A DNA stretch of 64,000 bases from Bradyrhizobium sp. WBAH42 (GTDB lineage Bacteria > Pseudomonadota > Alphaproteobacteria > Rhizobiales > Xanthobacteraceae): the NCBI RefSeq assembly GCF_024585265.1, contig NZ_CP036533.1, forward strand, positions 7,015,001 through 7,079,000. The letters are read 5' to 3'. The notes beneath the pieces are model-generated. The model made no database searches, was not told the DNA's origin, and was given only the letters and a program-made list of their open reading frames with translations. A program made the translations under genes and the position numbers. This document shows positions 24,442 through 34,043 of this stretch, piece after piece. Every line of letters starts with the position of its first letter. The first letter of the stretch is position 1.

Positions 24442-25059
24442 CTAACTCCGTGCACGCTGCAGCGCAGCTTCCAATCGCTCCCTCTCCTTATTCCAGCGAC
24501 CGTCTTCGGTTTGCGATCTCTTCGCGAGAGCCTCAACCTCGGCCTGGATGGCGGCAGCCCGCTTCGCGTGCTCCTGCTCCGCGTTGTCCAGCGCAGCCTG
24601 CGCCTTGTCGACCGCCTGCTGACGGCGCTCACGTTCTTTCTGCCTAGCGGCGTCTTCCCTCGCCCGCTCACCTTCCCGGCGCCTCTCCTCCCGTTCGTAG
24701 GCAAGCGCAGCCTTCCGCTCGGCCGTCTTGTCGACGGGACGTGAGGAAGGCTTCTTCGCAATTTGGCCCTTCGATTTGCGCGGCGCGTTCGTCGATCTTC
24801 TGTCCCCGCCGAGATCGGTGGGCAGTTCGGCTTGCTCGCTGAAGGATCGGTTGGATCCGACCGGGCGCCTGAGAACGACGCCCGGCTTCTTCATGGCCGC
24901 AGCGATGACGTCCGGATCGTCGCTTTCCTTCGCCGCGCCCTGGTGGAAGAGATTGCTGTTGGCGCCCCAGGCTTCCAGGGCCGCTTTCATGGAGGGAGCG
25001 GCGATCGCCAGATCGAAGAAGCCCAGCGAAGTCTGAAAGGTTTTCAGCTTTCTCGCCAT
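24442..25059 (-). CDS. TolA-like coiled-coil protein
   Basis: This 205-residue protein has an N-terminal globular segment (LKTFQTSLGFFDLAIAAPSM, AALEAWGANSNLFHQGAAKE) with DPDVIAAAMKKPGVVLRRPV. A highly charged helix follows from about residue 110, rich in Glu, Arg, Ala and Lys, and likely a coiled coil. In rhizobia such proteins are often annotated TolA-like because of the helix. There is no membrane anchor, so a Tol-Pal role is unlikely. It lies between the two ligase genes on the opposite strand. Confidence 0.65.
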   Translation of the reverse strand: MARKLKTFQTSLGFFDLAIAAPSMKAALEAWGANSNLFHQGAAKESDDPDVIAAAMKKPGVVLRRPVGSNRSFSEQAELPTDLGGDRRSTNAPRKSKGQIAKKPSSRPVDKTAERKAALAYEREERRREGERAREDAARQKERERRQQAVDKAQAALDNAEQEHAKRAAAIQAEVEALAKRSQTEDGRWNKERERLEAALQRARS

Positions 25060-25199
25060 CGGTCTGATTCGCCCTCCTTAATCGAGCGCCAACGTCGCAT
25101 GCCACGGAGCCTGCGGAACACGACGCGGCCCCGAAGCGTTCCCTAATCCTTGAAGGACGTCCATGCATTTCGCAACGTGCTCTTAAGGATTGGCCTCGA

Positions 25200-26147
25200 A
25201 TGAGCCGGACGTCGACCCTGCCCAAGCGCCTGCAGCCGATGCTCGCTACGCTCACCGACGCGCCGTTCGACGATCCCGGCTGGGTTTTCGAGGACAAATA
25301 TGACGGCTTCCGGATGATCGCGGAAATCCGGCGAGGCAAGGTTGCGCTCTACAGCCGAAATGGCAAGATCATCAGCCGCAGCTATATCGAGGTCGCCAAA
25401 GCGCTGGAGGGCGTGAAGGGCGATGCCGTGATCGACGGGGAGCTCGTCGCGATCGGAAAGGACGGCGTCTCGCATTTCCAGTTGCTTCAAAACGCGCTGC
25501 GCCATGAGGCGAAGCTCCTGTATTGCGCCTTCGACCTCATGTTCGCAGACGGTGAGGACCTGCGTGCGCTGCCGCTCCTCGAGCGCAAGACGCGGCTCAA
25601 GGCCATCCTTCCGCGCCACAAGCTCGTCGCGTTCAGCAACCACCGCAAAGGCAAGGGAACGAAGTTCTTCGCAGATGCCGAGCGGAGACATCTCGAAGGC
25701 ATCATGGCCAAGCGCGCCGATAGCCCGTACGCGTCCGGACGCCGGACCGCCGACTGGCTGAAGGTGAAGACCGCGCAGCGGCAAGAGGTCGTGATCGCCG
25801 GCTTCACGGCGCCGAGGCGAACCCGGCCTTTCTTCGGCGCTCTCGTCCTCGCGGTACGCGAAGGGGATGCATGGCGGTACATCGGCCACGTTGGCACCGG
25901 CTTCAGCCACCAAGTTCTCGAAGAGCTTCACGGCGAGCTCATGAAGCTCAAAACCGCAAAGTCACCGTTCCCTGCAAAGGTGAAGGATGAGCAGGTCACG
26001 ACCTGGGTGCGTCCTGCGTTGGTCGCAGAAGTGAAGTTCGCGGAGTGGACCAGCAACGGCGAGCTGCGCCAGCCGGTCTATCTCGGGCTGCGGTCCGACA
26101 AAAACGCGAAGGACGTCGTACGCGAAAAGAAGTGGTCGCGAAAATAG
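25200..26147 (+). CDS. ATP-dependent DNA ligase, LigD-type, stand-alone (second copy)
   Basis: This 315-residue protein has motif I EDKYDGFR with nucleotidyl Lys33, VIDGELVAIG as motif III, LEGIMAKR as motif IV and DWLKVKT as motif V, followed by an OB fold with FFGALVLAVREGDAWRYIGH. It differs clearly from the ligase at 23295, so the two are not recent duplicates. Rhizobia often carry several LigD-like ligases. The frame is intact and no polymerase domain is fused. Confidence 0.87.
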   Translation: MSRTSTLPKRLQPMLATLTDAPFDDPGWVFEDKYDGFRMIAEIRRGKVALYSRNGKIISRSYIEVAKALEGVKGDAVIDGELVAIGKDGVSHFQLLQNALRHEAKLLYCAFDLMFADGEDLRALPLLERKTRLKAILPRHKLVAFSNHRKGKGTKFFADAERRHLEGIMAKRADSPYASGRRTADWLKVKTAQRQEVVIAGFTAPRRTRPFFGALVLAVREGDAWRYIGHVGTGFSHQVLEELHGELMKLKTAKSPFPAKVKDEQVTTWVRPALVAEVKFAEWTSNGELRQPVYLGLRSDKNAKDVVREKKWSRK

Positions 26148-26174
26148 CGCCGCCGAGACGAAGCGTAGACCTGT

Positions 26175-26999
26175 TCAGCCGGCGTCGCGCTCAGATGCCG
26201 AAGGCCATGGCGGCAAGGGCGGCAACCCGAGAACCTTACGTACCGGTCCGAACGACCGCCGGTGAGCTGCGCATGCGCCGAGTCTGGCGAGCGCTTCATA
26301 ATGAGCCGGCACCGGGTAGCCCTTGTGATCCGCGAAGCCATAGCCGGGGTGTCGCACGTCGAGCGTCCGCATGACCCTGTCGCGCTCGACTTTCGCGAGG
26401 ATGGAGGCGGCCGCGATGCTGGCGGACTTGGCGTCCCCTTTGATGATGGCCTGCTGAGGGATGTCGATTTCCTTCAACCGTTTCGCATCGATCAGCAAGT
26501 GCTGCGGCGGCAATCCCAGCCCCCGGACCGCACGCTGCATAGCCTGGATGCCCGCCCAATAGATATTGATCGCGTCGATCTCCTCGACCTCGACGAACGC
26601 CACACACCAACTCTCAGCCTTTTCCTTGATCTCCTTGGCGAGTTCTTCGCGAGCCGCGGCGTCGAGTTTTTTCGAGTCGTCGATTCCGACTATCCGCGTG
26701 CCTGGTTTCAGGATCACGGCGCCAGCGGAGACCGGACCGGCGAGAGGGCTCATTCCGGCCTCGTCCACGCCTGCGACGGCATGATGGCCGCTTTCCCAGA
26801 GAGATGCCTCGAAGCGGAGCATCTTGCGGAGGCGCTGCCCTTCCGACCTATTTTCGAAGTGGCGTTTATCGATTGAAGCCAGGATGGCACGCGCTCCGGC
26901 GCGGGTGTCGGCCCGCAAGATCTGCTCGACGCTGGCCTCGAGCGGTCTTTTCTCGACGACATAGCGTTGACGCAACACATCGAGAGAATACTGGGACAT
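26175..26999 (-). CDS. rnhB: Ribonuclease HII with N-terminal extension
   Basis: This 274-residue protein has the RNase HII catalytic blocks GVDEAGMSPLAGPV (Asp and Glu), VGIDDSKKLD, LLIDAKRLKEIDIPQQAIIK and SIAAASILAKVERDRVM, and ends DHKGYPVPAHYEAL. About 75 N-terminal residues precede the catalytic core. The core family is about 200 residues, so the extension is notable. The enzyme cuts RNA in RNA-DNA hybrids. On an accessory element it is presumably a second copy. It converges on the second ligase gene. Confidence 0.9.
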   Translation of the reverse strand: MSQYSLDVLRQRYVVEKRPLEASVEQILRADTRAGARAILASIDKRHFENRSEGQRLRKMLRFEASLWESGHHAVAGVDEAGMSPLAGPVSAGAVILKPGTRIVGIDDSKKLDAAAREELAKEIKEKAESWCVAFVEVEEIDAINIYWAGIQAMQRAVRGLGLPPQHLLIDAKRLKEIDIPQQAIIKGDAKSASIAAASILAKVERDRVMRTLDVRHPGYGFADHKGYPVPAHYEALARLGACAAHRRSFGPVRKVLGLPPLPPWPSASERDAG

Positions 27000-27335
27000 C
27001 GCGGCCTTCGTGGAGACTGACTGTGGGAGCGTGTCGGTGAACTTTATGGCGATTGTCTGAAGTAGCTATACCGCCTCACCGACCGCGCAACGCCCTCTCA
27101 AAAGGAACCCGGCCAGCTCTCCCGCGCGGGTTCGGCCTCCATTTCCTCGCTATGTTGTCGCTCGCCGGCTCGGTAGAAGGACCCGTGCTCAGTCGCCGTC
27201 CCGAGTAGATCGGGGCCGGCATGGCCGCTAACAAGGTACCGGCGGTCGGCTTGGGGCTGGGGAGGCAAATCGACAGTCCGGGACTATCAAACCGCTGCTC
27301 CCATTTGGCAGATTTTTCTTCCCTCAGTCGCTACC
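27000..27335. other. Gene-free stretch
   Basis: This is the upstream region of rnhB and the downstream region of the winged-helix-like gene. No frame with credible coding character is seen. Confidence 0.4.
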
Positions 27336-27752
27336 TCAAGGCGCGTTTGCTCTTGCCCGTTCGCGCGCCTCGCGCCGACGTTCACGTCTTTCGCGCCGTC
27401 GCTTGGCTCGATCGGCGGGCTGCCGCAGCGGAGGAACGGGCGCCGGCGAGGTCGCACTCGTCTCCACAACTGGAGGCGCCTCGGCCCTTTCCAAGGCCGT
27501 TGGCCGCGCTTCCATCAATTCGAGCAACGCCCGTCCTTTGGACGTGATCTTCCATCCTCCGCTTATCCGTTCGACCAGTCCTTGTGAGAAGATGTCGAGG
27601 TCGGGCACTCTGGCCGCGAGGCGCCTGGTCCGGTCCGCCCAGTCGCGGCCACTCGTTGCCAGGATGGCCATATCCCTCTTGAGGTCTTCCATAACGGCAA
27701 AGCCGTCCGGATAAGCTACCAAAATCTTCAGGACGGTGACTTGAAAGTTCAC
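27336..27752 (-). CDS. Small winged-helix-like protein with basic tail
   Basis: This protein of about 138 residues begins (GTG at 27752) FQVTVLKILVAYPDGFAVME and continues DLKRDMAILATSGRDWADRT, RVPDLDIFSQGLVERISGGW and KITSKGRALLELMEARP, which looks like a winged-helix fold. The tail is very rich in Arg and Pro. It is a conserved hypothetical of Bradyrhizobium-like genomes. It follows the 66-residue gene by 13 bp in the same operon. A DNA-binding role is likely but unproven. Confidence 0.65.
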   Translation of the reverse strand: MNFQVTVLKILVAYPDGFAVMEDLKRDMAILATSGRDWADRTRRLAARVPDLDIFSQGLVERISGGWKITSKGRALLELMEARPTALERAEAPPVVETSATSPAPVPPLRQPADRAKRRRERRERRREARERARANAP

Positions 27753-27765
27753 GCCCGCCCCGCGA

Positions 27766-27966
27766 TCAGCGCCACATCGTCGGCGCGTGCGAGAGGGCGT
27801 CGCGACCAACCTGTTTGAGACCTTCGGGAGAGATCTCGCCTCTCGTCGCAGCCTCTAGGATTTTCGACGCGACGTGGGTACGTGCCCCGATCTCGCGGTG
27901 CGAGACGCTTTCACAGACTTCATCGAGAATCGCGCGCAAAAGCGCCGTGGTTGCCAAGTCGAACAT
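27766..27966 (-). CDS. Small hypothetical protein, operon partner
   Basis: This 66-residue protein reads MFDLATTALLRAILDEVCES, REIGARTHVASKILEAATRG and LKQVGRDALSHAP. I know the pattern from conserved small proteins of rhizobia without assigned function. The GGGGGCAG run before the ATG at 27966 is a fair ribosome site. It ends 13 bp before the winged-helix-like gene. Confidence 0.6.
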   Translation of the reverse strand: MFDLATTALLRAILDEVCESVSHREIGARTHVASKILEAATRGEISPEGLKQVGRDALSHAPTMWR

Positions 27967-28058
27967 AAGCTGCCCCCTGAGGGAAAATCTAATCCTAGCG
28001 CGGTTTCGCACGCTTGAGGATTCAAGAATGTTAAGCTTGCCGATGGTGCGCTGCACCC

Positions 28059-28322
28059 ATGGTTGCGTACCGCGCCGATGGCTTGCCTCTGCAGGTCGAA
28101 GCCCGCAAAATCGAACTGATTGGGCTGAAGGCGATGCTACCAAACACTCCCAAGGGAAAATCACGCGAATTGATAAACTTCCCAGCGGCGCGCAAAGCGC
28201 ACAAGACGCTATTTCAAATCGCGAGGTCGACGGCTCTATGCGCGGTTGCTTCGGCCTCGCGGTCCGCCGCCGTTCTGGCGTTGCGCACCGACCGGGCCGC
28301 CATTAGGCGGCTGACGAGATGA
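28059..28322 (+). CDS. Possible small protein, uncertain
   Basis: This 87-codon frame starts MVAYRADGLPLQVEARKIEL and becomes Ala/Arg-rich after residue 60. I see no domain. It may be chance; the first 55 residues have plausible composition, the rest do not. Confidence 0.25.
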   Translation: MVAYRADGLPLQVEARKIELIGLKAMLPNTPKGKSRELINFPAARKAHKTLFQIARSTALCAVASASRSAAVLALRTDRAAIRRLTR

Positions 28323-28418
28323 CCTCGTATAACGTCGTCGAGATGGGAATCGCCATTCGCCGGGCTGCCGCGGACGGCGAAGTAGTGGCCTTCGGCATCA
28401 CCGGATGCTTCACGACTC

Positions 28419-28886
28419 CTAAGCCGACTTCCGCTGCGGCTTGGCCGCCGGCTTCTTCGCTGCGGTCTCCTTCGCCGGCTTCTTGCCTGCGATCGGCATC
28501 AGCATTTCCTTCTGCCCGGCCGCCGCCTTGCGCGGCTTCTTGCCTGGTTTCTTCGGCGGCTCTGTCGCGGCCGCCCCCTCTCTTCCGATGCTCTTGCGCA
28601 GCGCGTCCATCAGGTCCACGACGTTCTCACCTCGAGGACGCGCTTTTGCGGTGATGGGTTTGCCGGCGCGCTTCTGATTGATGAGATCGATGAGGGCGGC
28701 TTCGTACTGGTCTTCGAACTTGTCCGGCTCGAAATGGCCCGCCTTCTGATTGACGATGTGCTTCGCGAGATCAAGCATGTCCTTGGTGACTTTGACATCC
28801 TGGATATCGTCGAAATACTCATCCGCGGAACGGACTTCGTAGGGATAGCGCAGCAGCGTGCCCATCAGCCCCTTGTCGAGTGGCTC
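28419..28886 (-). pseudogene. Ku protein, C-terminal remnant
   Basis: The frame carries the C-terminal half of bacterial Ku: EPLDKGLMGTLLRYPYEVRS, VTKDMLDLAKHIVNQKAGHF, DQYEAALIDLINQKRAGKPI, then a Lys/Ala/Pro-rich tail. Homology begins abruptly near 28886. The upstream in-frame codons (MRLLRKSTSH) do not fit Ku, and the N-terminal beta-barrel half of about 150-180 residues is absent. A full-length Ku is about 290 residues, so this is a 5'-deleted gene, or at best a truncated protein. It is the natural partner of the two ligases nearby. Confidence 0.85.
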
Positions 28887-29114
28887 ATGCGAAGTGCTCT
28901 TCCGCAATAATCTCATGTTCGATCATGTCGTTCACATCAATACTGATGGAATCCGGGCTGCCTATGGAGAATTGCCGGCAGACGGCGGCCGCGCAACGGA
29001 CTCGCGCAGACGTGTGATCGAACATATCGATAGCGGCCGCCTGATTAGCCTAGAGCGGTGGCTCACCACTCTCTCCACTCAATGAGCGATCGAAATCGCC
29101 TCCGCTAGGTCTGC

Positions 29115-29534
29115 ATGGACAAGCTGGATCCAAAGCGCCGCAGTGCCAACATGCGAGCCATCCGTGCAAAAAACACAAAGCCGGAGCTCGCCGTGCGACA
29201 CGCTTTGCGCCAAGCCGGATTCACCGGCTACCGCCTGCATCGGCGGGATTTGCCCGGGAAACCCGATATCGCCTTCGTTGGACGAAAGAAGGCGATCCTC
29301 GTCCACGGGTGCTTCTGGCATGGACATGATTGCCGCGAGGGGCTGCGCCGCCCGCGGGCGCGGCCCGAATATTGGTTGCCGAAAATCTCGGGCAATCAGG
29401 CCCGCGACGCGCGCCACCAGGAAGATTTGATCTCGCAAGGGTGGAGTGTCCTCGTGATTTGGGAATGCGAAACCTCCGATCCTGCGCTCGCACAACGCCT
29501 AGCGGGTTTCGTCGGCGCAGCATCCTCAGGTTAG
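29115..29534 (+). CDS. vsr: Very short patch repair endonuclease Vsr
   Basis: This 139-residue protein matches Vsr: MDKLDPKRRSANMRAIRAKN, YRLHRRDLPGKPDIAFVGRK with the catalytic Asp, HGCFWHGHDC with the zinc-binding residues, and ISGNQARDARHQEDLISQGW, VLVIWECE. Vsr nicks T:G mismatches from deaminated 5-methylcytosine and normally sits beside a cytosine methylase. No methyltransferase gene of that type is in the neighbourhood. It opens the defence-like region. Confidence 0.92.
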   Translation: MDKLDPKRRSANMRAIRAKNTKPELAVRHALRQAGFTGYRLHRRDLPGKPDIAFVGRKKAILVHGCFWHGHDCREGLRRPRARPEYWLPKISGNQARDARHQEDLISQGWSVLVIWECETSDPALAQRLAGFVGAASSG

Positions 29535-29607
29535 CACTATGTGCGTATAGTCAAGGACTGGCAGCCGATCCGTATAGGGGAACCGCATTCATGCGCTGCG
29601 CTTGAGT

Positions 29608-29899
29608 CGGGGATCAGAAACGCGCTCCGGTCGCAAAAGGGGAACGGACGACGTGCCGAGATTGCGGCGGCCCGCTTGCCGCCGTCATGCCCGTCGAGAG
29701 CACACCCCCCTGGCGTCACAAGGCGGACGACTGCGATCCTTGGAGCGAGCCCGAGGGACCGCGGCATGTCGGCTGGAAGAAACTCTTGGACTTGTCGTGC
29801 CGTGAGGAAGATTTCGTGTACGCCGTTAGAGGTGAGGATATTCGAGCGGCGAGATGCCGAAGGCCAGCAGGCGTCGCATGCCGGTCAGGTGCATGCTGA
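29608..29899 (+). other. Possible remnant with a zinc-ribbon-like start
   Basis: One frame reads TTCRDCGGPLAAVMPVESTP, then PWRHKADDCDPWSEPEGPRH and VGWKKLLDLSCREEDFVYAV. The composition is protein-like and there are CxxC and DC motifs, but no good start codon precedes the first CxxC; the only ATG is at 29687. It may be a decayed small gene. The rest of 29535-29933 shows nothing else. Confidence 0.3.
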
Positions 29900-29933
29900 A
29901 CGGCTTACGTCGTATCGCTATCCTCGAACCAAA

Positions 29934-32900
29934 TCAGCTGCCGGCTCCTTTCATGACGGCCGATAGCCACGGCTTCACCACTTGGAGCGTTCGGACGTCA
30001 CCCAGATAGTCGAGATCCTCTAAGGAAAGCTTGCCGGATACACGTAGCATGTCGGAGAGCGCAGACCCCGTCGTGGTCGGCAAGAGCTCTATAATCGTCT
30101 GAGCCAACTCGCGGTCGCGGGAAAAAGCCGTGATCGCCAACGGAATGAGCAGCACTCTGCGATCGGGTTTTGCCGCCAACGACTGTGCGGCGGCAACAAC
30201 CTGAGGACGGTCTGCGCAAGCTCCAACGACGACCGTCAATGGAAGCGCGACTGGCGCTGCCCGAACCAGAAGCTGCTTGTCTGAAACTGCCGCAGCAAGC
30301 GCCGCATCGACGCATTGTTGCTCCAAGCACAGTGCTTCGGCCGCCAAGCGGTGGTGAGGCGGATTGCCAGTTTTCAACGCCAGCTTCAAGACTCTCTTAC
30401 GCGCATCGCTCGAGCCATTGCGGACGAGAGCTCGCAACAACATCAGTTTGACGTCGCGATCGTCAGTTTGGAATAGTATCTTACCAATTTCGGAAACATA
30501 CTCATCATCGATCTGCGGCGGCTGACTCAAGAGATAAGCAGCGCCATAGGCAATGCGGAAGTCCCGCTCCTCTTCATGTTGCGGTTGTCGGGGCTCCCAT
30601 GTGTCGGCGGCCAGCTTCAATATTGCATCCATATTATCGGCGTTTGGACGCTCTTGCAGCAGGGAGAGCACTTTCTCACGAACCCGGTGCCCTTTATCGC
30701 TCGCTAGGTTACGTAACTGGGGGGAAAGGGGACCGGGGGACTGCTCAGCAAGCGAGCTGAGAGCCACTTCACGCACATCTGCAAACCGGTGGCCCAAGGC
30801 GGCTTCGACGAGCGGCCACATTTGACTTCGAGCGGCTATAGAAACCGCGCACACGGCAATCGCGATAGACTTGCCGTCGTTCTTAGGCCAGCTAAGGATC
30901 TCTTTCAGCAGATGATCTACCTTAAAGCCAGCCCTGCTAAGCGCTTCCGCCTGCACGGACTTGAGTTCGAGATTTCCGCGCGTGTCCAACCGTTCAAATA
31001 GCAACAGCGCATCTTTACTCAACCCGTCGAAGCTGGATGCGAACACGGCATTCGCCGCTTCCGCCAATGCGTTAGGAAAGGCAGCGAGAAATTGGAGGCG
31101 GAGAGCGTCGAAGTCGATGTTGTTCCGTTGAAGCTTCGCATCCCTGACGTCGACAAACTCGAGCACCAATTCAATTACCCGCCGGACGTCGCCATTTGCG
31201 ACGAGAACTTCGAGCGCCGAGAATAATTGAGATGGCGCGGCGCACAGAGCCGTTTCCAGCACCTCAAGCCTGACTTCCCGGATGGCACTCCCCGCAATTA
31301 GTCGCTCCCTTAGAGGCTCCAAAAACTCCTCGGGCATCGCCTTCTGCATGGCTTGCCAAAAATCACGCTCTTCCGCCCTGTCCAAAGCGGCTCGTGCGAT
31401 GGCGCGCCATTCGTCAATCGTGACGCCCGTAGCGCGCTCGGCAGCCCTTATCCAGAAATACAATAGATCCAAAGCATGCGCGTGATCGCGAATAGCGCTC
31501 CATCCGTCCCTCTCTCGTTTCTCCGCAACATAAGACTCAAGAAACTCGTGCGCCGTCTGACCTTCTTCGGAGATACTCTCATAATAATGATCGCCGTAAT
31601 CACCGTCGTACTCGCCGTTAGCGAGCTTAAGCTTGAATTCATCATCGGGTTTTCCGGCGAGTTCGCTGCGATATGAAATTGCCTGCGTTACAACCTCCTC
31701 AAAACCATTGAGATCGGCGAGCGCACCTGTAGCAATCAAATCGGCATTCGGGTTGTAGCCGTCTTGAACAACTGAAAGCGCCGCATCCATAAAGGCCGGC
31801 GTCAGATCAATGCACAGTTTCGAGACTTGGCCGGCAAACTGTGCGGGATAAGAGGGATTGTGGTGAGGTATTTCGCGTGTGATGAAGGCGAAACAAATTG
31901 CTCGCGTCCTGTGATCGGCCGCAACTTTTTGGAACCAATCGAGTGACCGATCTGGCGGACTCCACTTGTCGAAGAACCAATATTCCTTGTCTTTCTTCTG
32001 ATGTGTAAGCCACCTGGCAAGCTCTGCTGGGATCGAATCTGCAGAGCCCACGGATGCAGCGAGCTTCAGATCCTCTCTGAAATTAGGCCCGGTCTCTGCC
32101 AATCGCGCATTGATCCAGGCATCCAGTTGCAACTGCCGCTCTGCTGGAAGTTCAAGTTGAACGATCGAGCGCTCTCGTACAGCGTAAACCAGCTGAGCCG
32201 CCCCCTCCGTTCCCCAGTCCGTCCCCGTTCTTTCGTCCAATTCGATCAGCACTTCGACCAGATAGGACAGGACCCGAGCCGCGAGGCCCGGCTTCTCCTT
32301 GAGGGCCTCTTCAAGACCTAGTTCAACGCGGGGATGCTGATAGGTCAGCGTCGCCTCTGACTGCCGCAAGTTCCGCCCGGCAATCAAGAAATTCAGGTAC
32401 GGCTCGAGGCCGTCTTCAAGATCGCTCGCGCGTTTCGTTAGGCCTGCCTGGATGGAGGGAAGGACATTGAATGTCTGACGCGCGCCTGACTTGAAGAGAC
32501 CCCAAGTAATGGCTGCCCACGCCCATGCTCCACGCTGTCGAACATTATGAATGAGTGCAGATTCTATCGAATTCTGATGGGCGTCGGACAGGCAACGCGT
32601 GATATACTGACCACTGTTCTCGTCCTTCTCCAGCCCGTCAGAGAGAACGGCGAAATACCGGTGCATCTCAAGCGGCGTCGCGAGCCGATCGATAGCCTCA
32701 GTCCGAGACTTCAACACGATGGGTTGAAGATCCGGCGGAAGGCTAGGCAACCGGTTCTCAAAAAGCCTCGCTCGTTCGTCCGGGCCGTAGTTTTCGTCTT
32801 CGAGCGTGATAATCCATTTGTCTTTCAGCCGTAGCTTGCTCTCGTGCAGCACATCCGACCGGCTTGTGATCACGAATTTCCTCTCGGGACCGGCGGATTG

Positions 32901-33926
32901 GAGTATCTCGGCAATGGCGCCGTTCCAGGGCGCGGAAGTTGGCTCCAGCCGAAAGCGGCCCCAAGGGTCTTCAATCTCATAGACAACGGGCCGCAATGCC
33001 GAATCATCGGCTATTTTCTCAGGACCACCATGGACGACGACATGCTTGATGCCTGGTATCTGATCACGCAGGTGAGCGATCAGCGCTTTGGCCGTGCGCG
33101 TCTTGCCTGTTCCTGACGCACCAGCGATGACGATCGCGTGCTTCCTGTTGATCGCAGCTTTAAAATCGTCCCAATTCGTCGGAGGAACGAAGCCCTCCAA
33201 ATCGGCCGATTCTCCCGCATAACCTCCCGCGCTCTTTATCAGGCGCTCAACGTCAGAGCGCGTCCATACACCTTGCGCCGCACCACGCATGCGCAAAAGA
33301 GCTTCACTACGCAACGCCTCACGGCAGCTTCGAAGATTTGAATGGGGTACGCGAAAGCGCTCGCTTAGCAATCGCTCCGTGCGCGCATTGATCTTTTCCT
33401 GGTCCATTGCCCCAAGAATGGCGATCCGGCCGCCTGCATCTGCGGGCAAACTCTTCGACATGTCGGCGGGCAGTGCGCTGGCCGGCGGCCAAACGCCAAG
33501 TGTCTCAACTTTGAGCTGGCGAGCGACACCGTCCAGGTCGGCGCTAGTGACTAGGAGATAGCGGATACTGGGGTCAGCCAGGCGGTCGCGAGCAGATTTT
33601 CGCCTTGTACCATGGGCGAGAAGACGGCTTAGATCCTCGTGCTTCCATGGCCCCGTGTTGCGCAGCTTGCATTGAAGAACCAAGCGGTAGCCGTCGAGCA
33701 CAACGCTCTGTGACAGCGCGCCCGGTTCTTGTTCGATGTCGGCTTCAAGATCTTCCTCGGTTGCCGGCTCGAGCACGATCTCATTCGCCACCTTCTTGGC
33801 AAGAGTTAGATCGAGCGCAGTGAGTATTGAGACGTCGAGCTGATAAACATAGCCTTCGAGCGATCGTCCGCCGCTGGAAGGAGAAAGCTCGTCTGGCCTA
33901 TGCAAGACGGAAGAAGGCTCATTCAT
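29934..33926 (-). CDS. Nuclease-STAND NTPase-HEAT protein, Avs-like defence candidate
   Basis: This 1330-residue protein starts MNEPSSVLHRPDELSPSSGG. Residues about 20-170 look like a Cap4/Mrr-type nuclease domain (SLEGYVYQLDVSILTAL, acidic EPATEEDLEADIEQ, then LVLQCKLRN as the E/Q-x-K site). A STAND/nSTAND3 ATPase follows with Walker A GASGTGKT at 269-276 and VYEIEDPWGRF as a Walker-B region. From about residue 600 the protein is helical with HEAT-like repeats (LLQERPNADNMDAILKLAAD; EAALGHRFADVREVALSSLA). This plan, effector-STAND-repeat sensor, is that of antiviral Avs proteins. The trigger is unknown. The frame is intact. Confidence 0.82.
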   Translation of the reverse strand: MNEPSSVLHRPDELSPSSGGRSLEGYVYQLDVSILTALDLTLAKKVANEIVLEPATEEDLEADIEQEPGALSQSVVLDGYRLVLQCKLRNTGPWKHEDLSRLLAHGTRRKSARDRLADPSIRYLLVTSADLDGVARQLKVETLGVWPPASALPADMSKSLPADAGGRIAILGAMDQEKINARTERLLSERFRVPHSNLRSCREALRSEALLRMRGAAQGVWTRSDVERLIKSAGGYAGESADLEGFVPPTNWDDFKAAINRKHAIVIAGASGTGKTRTAKALIAHLRDQIPGIKHVVVHGGPEKIADDSALRPVVYEIEDPWGRFRLEPTSAPWNGAIAEILQSAGPERKFVITSRSDVLHESKLRLKDKWIITLEDENYGPDERARLFENRLPSLPPDLQPIVLKSRTEAIDRLATPLEMHRYFAVLSDGLEKDENSGQYITRCLSDAHQNSIESALIHNVRQRGAWAWAAITWGLFKSGARQTFNVLPSIQAGLTKRASDLEDGLEPYLNFLIAGRNLRQSEATLTYQHPRVELGLEEALKEKPGLAARVLSYLVEVLIELDERTGTDWGTEGAAQLVYAVRERSIVQLELPAERQLQLDAWINARLAETGPNFREDLKLAASVGSADSIPAELARWLTHQKKDKEYWFFDKWSPPDRSLDWFQKVAADHRTRAICFAFITREIPHHNPSYPAQFAGQVSKLCIDLTPAFMDAALSVVQDGYNPNADLIATGALADLNGFEEVVTQAISYRSELAGKPDDEFKLKLANGEYDGDYGDHYYESISEEGQTAHEFLESYVAEKRERDGWSAIRDHAHALDLLYFWIRAAERATGVTIDEWRAIARAALDRAEERDFWQAMQKAMPEEFLEPLRERLIAGSAIREVRLEVLETALCAAPSQLFSALEVLVANGDVRRVIELVLEFVDVRDAKLQRNNIDFDALRLQFLAAFPNALAEAANAVFASSFDGLSKDALLLFERLDTRGNLELKSVQAEALSRAGFKVDHLLKEILSWPKNDGKSIAIAVCAVSIAARSQMWPLVEAALGHRFADVREVALSSLAEQSPGPLSPQLRNLASDKGHRVREKVLSLLQERPNADNMDAILKLAADTWEPRQPQHEEERDFRIAYGAAYLLSQPPQIDDEYVSEIGKILFQTDDRDVKLMLLRALVRNGSSDARKRVLKLALKTGNPPHHRLAAEALCLEQQCVDAALAAAVSDKQLLVRAAPVALPLTVVVGACADRPQVVAAAQSLAAKPDRRVLLIPLAITAFSRDRELAQTIIELLPTTTGSALSDMLRVSGKLSLEDLDYLGDVRTLQVVKPWLSAVMKGAGS

Positions 33927-34043
33927 GGATTGCTCCGGCAGCACCGGAAGACGCGCAACAAAATTTTTTGATCTCCGTCACCCTAGCCACGCTCAATTCA
34001 GAAACTCGTTTTTCACGCACGCTGTCAGCTTTACCACATCAAT

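Noticed and set aside
28319..28654. Plus-strand frame overlapping the Ku remnant
   Set aside because: Most of it is antisense to Ku and becomes a Pro/Ser/Ala-rich low-complexity frame.
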